Under the pieces are notes generated by a model. It worked only from the letters and a program-made list of their open reading frames with translations, did not search any database and was not told where the DNA came from. DNA of 52,819 nucleotides from Ectocarpus siliculosus. Taxonomy: Eukaryota > Sar > Phaeophyceae > Ectocarpales > Ectocarpaceae. The first letter of the stretch is position 1. Each line of letters begins with the position of its first letter. This document shows, in pieces, positions 44,898 through 51,992 of the stretch. The translations under genes and the position numbers were made by a program. The stretch lies in assembly GCA_000310025.1 (NCBI GenBank), contig FN648299.1, positions 44,201-97,019 on the forward strand. Reading direction: 5' to 3'.

Positions 44898-47746
44898 CAC
44901 TACTACTACCACTACTACTAAATACTGCTGCTGCACACAAACTTACCGTTACCCCAGCGATCGCGCGCACCAGGGGCACGTTGCTAAGGGCCAGCGCCGC
45001 CGACGCCGCGGTGATGGCGAGGGGCACCGGCGGGTGCACGGTGTCGTACGATAGCACCCACGACAGCAGCTGCGTCTCGTGGAACCAGCCCGGGTGCATG
45101 GCCGGGCGGAGGGGGCGGTCCATCAGGCGTGACACCAGCGTCTCCTTGTCCGACGCCCTGTTAAAAAAAAAAAACAGCGAAGAGAGACAGGGAGGGTAAG
45201 GGGAGAGAGAACATGACCAGAAACAAAACACGCGAACAAAAAAACGGACGGAAAGGAAACACAGAACCTTCTTTTTTACGTGACAAGACTGGTTGGTCTC
45301 TGAGAAGGTTGGAGGGGGGGCCAGGGGCAGGGGAGAGCATGACAATAACAAAGTGAAACAAAACACGTGAACCGAAACAAACGGAGAAGAAATGGGCCGC
45401 CAACTCTGCAGGCTATACATAAAAGGAGTTTTGCTGTTTTGAAGACAACGCAGTCGGGTCGAGGGAACAAAGGGGCGTTTACCCTAAGGTTGCGGGTCAG
45501 CGCATGGTCCGGAGTCGTCGCACAGGAGTGCGATGAAAATTAAATGACGTAATTATTTTATTCGATTTCCGCACAGGGTCCGGAGCTACCGCACAGGGGT
45601 GCGATGACTCGCAATTTACAGCACCTTTTGTGGTGTGATGGTGTGGGGTCGTTTGCCGCAAGCATCTCGTCGATGGCCTCTCCTGCTGCCAACGGGGACA
45701 GCAACCGCGTCCGCAGAGGAAGGGCCGCCACCACTAGCCCCTGAGATCGCGGTACCCCCCGTACTTGAAAAACTCCGACATGATTGCCAAGCGACTGTGT
45801 GTCGCGTGTAGGCACAACTCGACGGCGGGCAATTACCCATGTTTTCCGCCCGCGGCATTTCATATTTCGCCGCGTTACATTTCGCCGCTTTTTTTGTGTG
45901 TGATTTTTTTTATTATTGGCATCGACCGCACCAACCGGCTGACCAACGAAAAAACGTTAGTCTCAGTGCGGTTGAAAGCACAAAACACTTCTAATGCCAT
46001 TAACTGGGACCCCGTGTGTATGTGTGTGTGTGTGTGCTTTCTCGAAAACCTAGCATCCATCGGGCTAACTGCTGTGGTTGGCTGACGTCGCGTGGTGTGT
46101 GTGTACGTTGCGTGTGGAGCCTGCACCCGCAGCACAACTGAGGTGTCCGTGCGTCTGCAAAGTTATTTCTTTCAAGTACCGCACATACATACCGGAGTTG
46201 TCGCACAGGGGTGTGCGTTAAAAATTCTTGACAATATCGCCTCCATGGTTTACTCAGGACCGCACATACTGGAGTCATCGCACAGGGGTGTGCGTCATGT
46301 ATCGAAACCAAATTATTAAATTCAATTTCCGCACAGGGTGTGGAGACATCGCACGGTCCGGAGTATCGCACAGGGGTGCGATGAAAATAAATGCCGAAAA
46401 TGTTTAACAAACGACCGCACGGGGGTGTGCTGACCCGCAACCTTACGGTATCTCTTCACCAGCAAAACATAACCCCACATACTATCACCGCAGGGCCTCA
46501 ACAATTTGCTACAAGCGTCACGGTACATAATTATACGGTATGGTACGGTACGAAATGGTACCTTCCGTCCCGCTTGTTGTATCCGCCGGACGTCATTCCG
46601 GCCGCTGAGAACCGTTCCATGTAGTCCACGCGCAGAGGCGAGAAGTTCGACGTCGTGGTTTTCTTCGCGTTTAGCCGGGCGGCACATGACATATATGGTG
46701 TGGGATGGGGGGAGAGAGAAGAACATGGAACACGCGGAGGAGAAAACAGGTTGAGGCGGCGCAATGTTTCATGGCGTGGATAGAAGCCGCTAGGGTTAGG
46801 ATGTAGTCAGCGCTGAATGCTCTGATGGCTAGATATCGGCTTCGAAATGATGTACAAGAAGTAGGATACTACACCCTTCAAGAAGTTTATCACACGCCCT
46901 GCAGCGGACCACGTGGAATACGAAGACAGATGATAGGCATGCGGCTCATATTTGACTGTGTTCAAGCAAGTTCAAGAAATCCTTGCTTCCAAGAACAAGC
47001 ATAAAGCGAATGCGATGCCGCATCGTCCACGGCATGCTTGCCAGCGTGTCACACCGAGCGCTGCAGCGATCACACACTCTTACAATAAATCACACCCGGG
47101 GTACGCGGGGTAAGGTTTCTAACGAAAGCCTCACACACGACATGCGCACAGCCGCCAACGCAACGGAGATGGGGGGTGTTATCTTCTTCGGCCCTGCGTA
47201 CACACGCCCTTTCCCTATTTCGACAGCTTTTTTTTTGGATGCTCCTATGGCTCAGCACCTTCGTGTCCACGGTAGTTACTTACCGATTACCTGGTGTCCA
47301 ATTAAATAACAAGTCAGTAAGACGCACAAAAATATGGAGCCACACCGGTCGGCCCGGTGGCACAGTTCGCAACCCGGACAATTGTATAGGGAAACTACGT
47401 GCCTTCCGCTTTGCATCTGTCAGGATGTGATTCCGCCGTCTACAACATTTGATCCTCCTGCTGTAGGGATGTGTACATACTACTGTACCGCCAAGTGGTT
47501 CGCTTGCGTGAAGCCGGCCGGCTCTCACTACATATACTCGCTCACCCTGTCGGTGCAGGCGGTGCTGTAGACGACGGTCTCGCCGTCCCTCGCCATCACG
47601 GCGCCGCTCGCCTGCCTCCCGACCTTGCCGGTCTCGAACGACAGGTCTCTCCCGCCCACCGTCACCCTCAGCACGCTCACCCCCCCCTCGCTCTCCTCGA
47701 TGCGGTGGCGCCCCCCCCCCCCCCTCATCCCCGCCGCCGCCGCCAT
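30900..47746 (-). CDS. PNP: Polynucleotide phosphorylase (PNPase), organelle type, 18 exons
   Basis: It phosphorolytically degrades RNA 3' to 5' and can add 3' tails; in eukaryotes it acts in chloroplasts or mitochondria. Minus-strand exons: 47746-47546, 46662-46562, 45157-44947, 43810-43719, 43357-43254, 42603-42458, 41826-41680, 41078-40992, 40467-40390, 39772-39653, 38937-38851, 38279-38134, 37453-37338, 35479-35277, 34398-34277, 32879-32736, 31801-31663 and 31199-30900. Every junction is GT-AG and in phase. The coding length is 2544 bases, 847 residues, close to other PNPases apart from a lysine/glycine-rich tail. Domain order is RNase PH, helical, RNase PH, KH, S1. The start at 47746 is the first in-frame ATG I can support. 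The frame is open upstream to 47899 and an AAACAG acceptor lies near 47878, so an upstream exon with a transit peptide is likely. Introns are rich in repeats. Confidence 0.93.
31236..31335 (-). repeat. Repeat family B, copy 3 (PNPase intron 17)
   Basis: This is a shortened, diverged copy. On the minus strand it reads AACGGTCTAACGACTATTTA, then ACATGAGCACACACCCC. It is closest to the 9.2 kb copy (both have a GGCTACGTTTCA segment on the sense-complement side). Exon 18 of PNPase begins at 31199, about 37 bases after its C-rich end. Confidence 0.65.
32206..32279 (+). tRNA. tRNA-Pro, anticodon AGG
   Basis: This is a 74-base cloverleaf. The acceptor GCGCTGC pairs with GTAGCGT (two G-U pairs), and the discriminator is C73, usual for eukaryotic tRNA-Pro. 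The D-arm/A-box is TGGTCTAGTTGG, the anticodon stem CTACC/GGTAG encloses loop TTAGGGT (anticodon AGG), and the T-arm is GGGAG-TTCGAAT-CTCCC (B-box). A run of seven T follows directly (Pol III terminator). CCA is not encoded. No intron. It sits inside PNPase intron 16 on the opposite strand, with its own internal promoter. Confidence 0.96.
32280..32286 (+). terminator. Pol III T-run terminator of tRNA-Pro
   Basis: TTTTTTT follows the discriminator base of the tRNA without a gap, the standard RNA polymerase III stop. Confidence 0.85.
32736..34398 (-). CDS. PNP: PNPase exons 15-16: KH RNA-binding domain
   Basis: Exon 15 (34398-34277) begins [20 protein letters not shown], containing the GxxG loop (GPGG) that grips RNA. 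Exon 16 (32879-32736) completes the fold with [12 protein letters not shown]. It then runs into a glycine/arginine-rich stretch not typical of the family, and then [16 protein letters not shown] leading to S1. The 3' splice site of exon 16 lies in a long CT microsatellite (plus-strand GA run, about 32891-32930). Confidence 0.92.
35277..41078 (-). CDS. PNP: PNPase exons 8-14: catalytic second RNase PH domain
   Basis: Exon 8 ends [11 protein letters not shown]; exon 9 has [16 protein letters not shown] and LFTRGDTQ; exon 10 has ATVTLGG and [12 protein letters not shown]. Exon 11 has [18 protein letters not shown], with the conserved arginine pair, and exon 12 has [20 protein letters not shown], with the phosphate-binding serines. 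Exon 13 has [20 protein letters not shown]. By alignment with the E. coli enzyme, the catalytic Asp, Asp and Lys (486, 492, 494 there) are all present, near residues 531, 537 and 539. Exon 14 has [19 protein letters not shown]. All known active-site residues I can place are intact, so catalysis is expected. Confidence 0.95.
35592..35960. other. Assembly gap (369 N) in PNPase intron 13
   Basis: The gap is bordered by G-rich runs on both sides (about 35564-35591 and 35961-35987). It lies between exon 14 (35277-35479) and repeat copy 4, so no PNPase coding exon is missing: exons 13 and 14 join in phase across it. The cause is probably a long homopolymer. Confidence 0.97.
35961..36285 (-). repeat. 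Repeat family B, copy 4 (PNPase intron 13)
   Basis: This is a nearly full-length copy, collinear with 23128-23440: GTCGTGCATGCCGTAGTCGT near 35999-36018 (plus strand), GCCGGGACGGAGCACGCCGG near 36045, and a shared far end GAGG...GCTTGACCA near 36270-36285. On the minus strand its C-run leads into the assembly gap and then to exon 14 of PNPase. Confidence 0.85.
36453..36655. repeat. Minisatellite, three units of 66-68 bases (PNPase intron 13)
   Basis: Units start at 36453, 36519 and 36587 with CTTGTTTTACAACGTCGTTG, continue GCCAAGCGACGAAAACCC, and end in CGATGGCAAACACC plus a G-run. CGTCG and CGACG within each unit could pair as a small hairpin. The open frames across it are products of the repetition and are not genes. 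Confidence 0.85.
37125..37337. repeat. Minisatellite abutting the PNPase exon 13 splice donor
   Basis: About five units of 40-46 bases, with core CACTTCCTGATACTACGGAA followed by GA(T/A)A(G/A)CACCCCC, run from about 37125 to the intron edge at 37337. On the minus strand, the last unit contains the actual donor of exon 13 (GTGTGTTATCTTCC). The other units carry close variants, such as GTGTTTTCTTCC and GTGCTATCTTCC. Confidence 0.8.
40326..40350 (+). repeat. Short telomere-like repeat in PNPase intron 9
   Basis: GGGTTAGGGTTTTAGGG followed by TTTTAGGGTG forms about three telomere-type units mixing TTAGGG and TTTTAGGG. It is too short to be a chromosome end. Similar short runs occur at 11512-11522 (CCCTAACCCT) and 13166-13186. 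Confidence 0.6.
41680..43357 (-). CDS. PNP: PNPase exons 5-7: helical linker domain
   Basis: Exon 5 (43357-43254) reads [20 protein letters not shown], followed by [12 protein letters not shown], the end of the first RNase PH fold and start of the helical domain. Exon 6 (42603-42458) reads [18 protein letters not shown]. Exon 7 (41826-41680) reads [20 protein letters not shown] and ends YSTYDVE. In bacterial PNPase this all-helical part lies on the ring surface. Conservation is lower here, as is usual, but phases and boundaries are unambiguous. Confidence 0.9.
41830..42150. repeat. Low-complexity CAA/GACGAC DNA with repeated 16-mer (PNPase intron 6)
   Basis: GCGACACCGAAGACA occurs three times (near 41881, 42060, 42121), separated by runs of ACGACGACAACAACAA type. 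A-runs lie near 41926-41939 and 41983. The array lies entirely within intron 6 and has no coding role. Confidence 0.65.
43719..47746 (-). CDS. PNP: PNPase exons 1-4: first RNase PH domain
   Basis: Exon 1 carries [20 protein letters not shown] and [13 protein letters not shown]. Exon 2 (46662-46562) carries [18 protein letters not shown], and exon 3 (45157-44947) carries [18 protein letters not shown] and [11 protein letters not shown]. Exon 4 (43810-43719) carries [11 protein letters not shown] and LNLTIAGTA. In typical PNPases the loop before this DKE motif contains FFRR or FFKR, which contacts RNA. Here the corresponding residues read [11 protein letters not shown], so the aromatic pair is lost. 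The acceptor of exon 2 (GCGAAG) is the weakest in the gene. Exon 1 contains a 14-base G-run just after the second ATG, a place where the frame could slip. Confidence 0.9.
44708..44931. repeat. (TAC)n microsatellite beside PNPase exon 3 donor
   Basis: There are more than 60 TAC/CAC-type triplets with few interruptions. The tract ends about 15 bases from the donor GTAAGT of exon 3 (44941-44946). On the minus strand it reads as GTA/GTG triplets and gives a spurious polyvaline open frame joined to exon 3. Confidence 0.95.
45495..45612. repeat. Hairpin-bearing repeat, copy 3 (PNPase intron 2)
   Basis: Two tandem units occur. Each has GGTCCGGAG(T/C), then CGCACAGG(A/G)GTGCGATGA, with TTATTCGATTTCCGCACAGG between them. 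TCGCAC (45518-45523), loop AGGA and GTGCGA (45528-45533) form a perfect hairpin. Confidence 0.7.
45884..46305 (+). repeat. Dispersed repeat family A, copy 3 (PNPase intron 2)
   Basis: ATTTCGCCGCTTTTTTT, GGCATCGACCGCACCAACCG and GCTGACCAACGAAAAAACG, followed by GTCTCAGTGCGGTTGAA, match 6478-6668 in order. A TG microsatellite follows at about 46015-46036. Then come two CCGCACATAC...GTCGCACAGGGGTGTGCGTT/CATCGCACAGGGGTGTGCGT units (about 46178-46216 and 46258-46296), whose counterpart lies at 7388-7425. Confidence 0.7.
46300..46395. repeat. Hairpin-bearing repeat, copy 4 (PNPase intron 2)
   Basis: ATTAAATTCAATTTCCGCAC is followed by AGGGTGTGGAGACATCGCAC and then by ATCGCAC (46365-46371), loop AGGG and GTGCGAT (46376-46382), a perfect seven-base hairpin. 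The unit ends GAAAAT like copy 3. Confidence 0.7.
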
Positions 47747-48922
47747 CCATGGTAATGCCTCCGGAACTCCCGCCGCGTGCGCCTCCGACCCATCTGCGGG
47801 ACGATTGACGCCGCCTACTGCTACTGCCACGGCGGTGGGATGCTGAAGTGGGATGCAACGAGGATGGAAAACCCTCAAAGCCTGCTGTTTAGTTGCCAAT
47901 GGGAGGGGGGGGGGGCGAGGGATCCAGCATAATCATTGTGTTGCAGACTTGAGAACTTGTGGGCTAGGTGAAGTCCTCCAGAACTTGCTTAAATCTTAAA
48001 TCTCCTTGCCATTGTTCTAACCCAACCATCACGTGTATGAATCTCTAAAAAAAACGGGTCAACACTTGCACGAATGTACTGCTGACGCGGTTACAGTAAG
48101 CCTTGTTGTTGTTTGGCAGCTGTCGTTGTGCTTGCTGTTTACGTGGCTGTTGTTTTCGTTGCGGTCGCTGTCAAGCCAAACCACCACGCTTGCGTCTCTT
48201 GTACCAATCTGTCAAGAGACAGCAGTGAAGAGGACGTGTGGTTGCCAATTGAGGCCCGCCGCATAATCTTAAATGCCAGAGTGTAGGGGACGGTCGGATA
48301 AGGAAGGAGCTGCTGTGCCCTTCCCACGCCGCAACAAGCGGTCTACGCGATGAACTCCTCACACACACCGCGCGCTTCCCTGTTTGAGACCTCTGGCAAA
48401 ATACAAGTCTATTACTGTACGTACGCTGTAGCTCAAGGGCCTCCCTCTGACATTGTAACGAACTTTGCAAGCCGCAGCGGTAACGATCAGGATACGGTTT
48501 GCTGACGGGCTCTGAATAGCTACATAGCAGCGTAGACGCCGCCATACCGCCGCTTACAAAGTACAGCAGTATTGGCACTACAGAGTATCATGTGATAGGG
48601 ACGGTGCACATACGCTCTCCGTAGACTAGAATCCTACGGGTGGGTCCGCATTGATGCTGTGGACGCCAGCGAACGGCGGCAGGAAAGGATGGCACCCGCC
48701 CAAGCCTTTCGACGGAAGCAAATTCAAACAATGGAGAGAGCATGCTGTGTATGCGTGCATCATGATGCGATGACAGCAGCAAGAGCTGACAGCAGCAACC
48801 GTGTTTGCAGCGACGCGGTGGTTTGGCGAGCAGCGGTTGCTACTTGTTTTTAGGACCATCAACATGGAGCAGACCAAATGCAGACACTTCAATGTCAACT
48901 GTCACAAGGCTACCCACGACAA
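47747..48922. promoter_or_regulatory. Head-to-head intergenic region, presumptive shared promoter
   Basis: PNPase is transcribed leftward from this interval and the uncharacterised gene at 48923 rightward, so both promoters should lie here. A CCAAT on the plus strand lies near 48244, but I see no convincing TATA box or initiator. The left 150 bases remain open in the PNPase frame and may be coding or 5' exon sequence. The rest holds no recognised feature. Confidence 0.3.
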
Positions 48923-50116
48923 ATGGACAACCGGCAGTCCTTGCCTGGCCGTCTCTTGCTCCTCCTACTCTCCTCTACAAGCAAAGGCCCTCACTCACCG
49001 CGCACTGATGAAGACAAGGGAACGAACGCCGACACCTTTGAAGTAAACGCCAACACGGCAGCTACGGCAGAGAGCGCTCCCCCTCTCCGAACGCGGCAGA
49101 AGCGCCCCTCGTTTGGTCCATGGCTCTCTCCCATAGCGACCCCGTCCGCAGCCAAAGTACTCAGCGTGCTCTCTGCGTGTGCCCAGACGGTGCACTCTGC
49201 TCATGATCCGGGGCCACGTGGAAAGGAAGGTAAGAGGGGTATCATGGAGTTGTTTTTGATGTCGACGGGGTTTCTACATAGGGGGGGTCAAGCATGCATC
49301 CACTGGCATATTTGTTAGCAAGTGCAGGTTTGCCACCCACCAAACACACTGTGCCGAGATGCGACAAACACCCGCCCTTCACTCGCAAGGCGCCATAATG
49401 CACGCACCCTCGAGTGCACTTGATAGTTCCTGGAAACACACGCGTGTATCAAACATCCAAATCAACATACCGCAAAAAAACATGCGGCGCATCTATTGAC
49501 GGTTCCAACTTCCAGCCTGGTTGTTGCACGTTCGAAACGCGCCGCAGCTACATAGCTAGCACCGCCTCTAGCGCGATGGAGAATACGATGACGACGGGGG
49601 AACGGCTGGCTGATCAATCATCTTTAGGCCCGATTCCGACTTCGCAACCAGCGTGCGCAGATGAGGTGCCGATGTTTCGCAGTGATTTGGAGAATTGGTC
49701 AGCAGTAAGCATGCAAGCATGCGAGCTTCCCTCTCGCAGGCAGGATCCCACACGGATCATCCCGCACAACAAGAACCAATTACGCGCAGAGTGTGCATAC
49801 AGAGTGTACGCCAACGTCTTCCTGTGCTTGTCCATTGGGGTGTCATGTATCATCAACCACCATATGCTCAATCTGGTAGCGGCGCAGCAGATAAGTAAGG
49901 ATAGAGCGACGAGGCATCAGTCTGAAAAACTATTTTTACTACTGAAGTACAGACCGTGCCTGTTCGTTGGATGCACCGTCAGCGTCAAGGTCAGGAGCAG
50001 CAGAAACCACCGGGCGAACCGCAGACAACGGCGTCATCAGCATCGCATACCGCTGGTCGGGCGTTTCGGTTATCCGCGTCCGTCTCGTCGTCGACGAGAT
50101 CGGCCTCGGCACTGCC

Positions 50117-50154
<38 letters not shown>

Positions 50155-51992
50155 CAAAGCGCTTCAGCCTTCGAGATGGCGCACGAGACGCCATTGCGAC
50201 CATGAAACAACTAGCCGAAGACAAACAAGTGAGAAATTTAATCTTCTCAATGTACATGTAGGCATCAAGCTAAGACTCGACCCAGTACCAAATTACACAG
50301 CTTCCGCTGAAAATATCCACATCAAAGAATCTACTGGGCACTGGGCCGAACTGGTGTGGATATCTGGCGATGATGTGGAGTCGATACATAAAGCTCCCAC
50401 CGAACCCATAGGCTAGAGGTTTCGCACCACCATTCCTACTTTTCGATATAAAATTGCTGGAAATAATGTGCATGGATCTGATCCAGGCTCCGTCGATTCA
50501 TTTCCGTCTTGCTTGGTGCTCCGAACACGCCGTGGCGCGTTCGCCTTTCGGAGCAGATGGTCGTCGCGGAACCTCTGTATGGCTTCTACAACACCGAGAT
50601 AAACCTGCACTTCCTGCATGCCTTGGTGAGTCATGTGAAGACCCGTACGCCGAATAAAGTCGTCAAAGGACAAAACCTAGGCCAACGGACTCTTTACTTG
50701 TGCGCTGAGAGATCAGCACAGGAAGAGACCATGAAAAAAGTGCTGCAGGCCTTGGGAGTTTCCGACAAGAGACGCTTGCATGACTACTCCATCGGTGTGG
50801 AAGCTGCCAGAGGCAGGTGACACTACTATGTGCCTATTCGTTCCTATCCCTCACAGCACTCTGACCCGAGTCGGTTCGCAAGTAGGACTCACCTGGTGTA
50901 GAGGCACAGTCAGTAAAGTAGTCTTCGGTTAGGATGTAGAGGCTTGTCCCGAAAAAGGGGCGAGTGCAACACGGTACAACATGCAGAACACCCGATGGTT
51001 CACAATGCTCAATTAGTTATGTCTATGAACAGAAAAGGAGGCATCGGAAACATAAATAGACATGGTTTCTTTGAGATGCCTTTCCCCTTGTCCTTTCGAA
51101 CTGTAGGCCAAGCAGCGAGTAAGCCCTCCGCCCCCCCCCGCTGGGGATGCGAGGTCAACAGTCTAACGACTACGACATGCGTTTTCGTGAGTACGCCCCC
51201 CCCGCGTCGTTGATGTCCCCCGTCCCCCTACGGGTGTATGAAAAGTCGGCGTACTTCATACGAGTCGCGAAAGATATTCGCATTACGAGACAACGACAAC
51301 GGCAACAGCAGATCCAACCACAAAGTGGAGCGGGTGGCGGGGGGGAAGATCGCACCAACAAATGCGAAGGTCGAGAGCGAGCGAAATTGCTGCGGGAGGT
51401 GCGGTTAGCAAGTGGCGGCCCAGCCGTACACTCGTTCCTTTCTTTCCCTCCTCAATGTATCGGTTAATATTCCATTCTCACCCGTACCCTCCTGCAACTG
51501 CGTCATCAGTACGTTATTTATAGTTCTATTCCAACAGGACGTAGTTCTATTCCAACAGGACGCGCCGGAACGCCTTTTCTTAGACAGCCCCTGTCCCAAG
51601 TCTTACCGTTTCCGCAAAAGAAAAGATTTCCCTCGAGAGAGCAGCCCAAACTCATTTGACCAGGTTTGTGTAGTACGTGGCGCGTCGTGGTTGTGGACTG
51701 CCCGCGGCGGGCGATACGCCACCGCCGCGGTCAGTAAAGAAAAGCGCACCCTAGAGAGAGCAGCCCAAACACAGCAGACCAGGTTACTTATTGCAGCACG
51801 TGACCCTCTTCGATGCATCGTGGTTGTGGACTGCCCCGCCGCCGTCAGGTCGGGCGGAGCTACGGGCGCGTGATCATGTACTGCAGCAACTTCGAGCGGA
51901 CGACCGCGGACGCGCTCTTCTTCGAGTCCCTGCTGTGCCTCGCAAGGCTGGTTGTGGCTGCCGCGGTGGCGGAGTCAACGCTGTCCCCGGAG
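48923..51992 (+). CDS. Uncharacterised gene, possible signal peptide and polyQ
   Basis: Tentative exons: 48923-49229 (donor GTAAGA), 49556-49704 (donor GTAAGC), 50004-50228 (donor GTGAGA), 50301-50353, 50487-50816, about 51246-51351 and 51849-51992 (donor GTGGGC). Phases agree for the first five, which supports the chain; the fourth and sixth are the weakest. The N-terminus [20 protein letters not shown] resembles a signal peptide. Exon 3 has an eleven-glutamine run followed by KRFSLRDGARDAIATMKQLA. Exon 5 reads GAPNTPWRVRLSEQMVVAEP, LYGFYNTEINLHFLHALVSH and AERSAQEETMKKVLQALGVS, clearly protein-like. Exon 7 has RVIMYCSNFERTTADALFFE. I recognise no family. The gene is probably not complete in the window. 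A start at 48878 is also possible. Confidence 0.45.
50118..50151 (+). repeat. CAG microsatellite encoding polyglutamine
   Basis: Eleven uninterrupted CAG triplets lie in the third exon of the uncharacterised plus-strand gene. In the two other frames they read polySer and polyAla, which is why several overlapping open frames appear here. Confidence 0.85.
51143..51203 (+). repeat. Repeat family B, copy 5 (short)
   Basis: On the plus strand it reads GGGATGCGAGGTCAACAGTC, then TAACGACTACGACATGCG, then GTGAGTACG and a C-run at 51196-51203. It is the terminal 60 bases of the family in sense orientation to the plus-strand gene. A candidate exon starts about 43 bases downstream. Confidence 0.8.
51634..51848 (+). 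repeat. Tandem duplication spanning a 3' splice site
   Basis: GAGAGAGCAGCCCAAAC, then GACCAGGTT, then CGTGGTTGTGGACTGCCC, then a CCGCCG...GTCAG end occur twice, about 119-134 bases apart. The second copy ends at the acceptor of the exon at 51849 and the first ends in GGTCAG near 51734. A separate exact duplication, TAGTTCTATTCCAACAGGAC, lies just upstream at about 51520-51561. Confidence 0.65.

Noticed and set aside
44557-45420. Long minus-strand open frame with polyvaline, apparently one 287-residue protein
   Set aside because: It is PNPase exon 3 (44947-45157) fused by read-through to intron sequence. The polyvaline is the TAC microsatellite read on the other strand.
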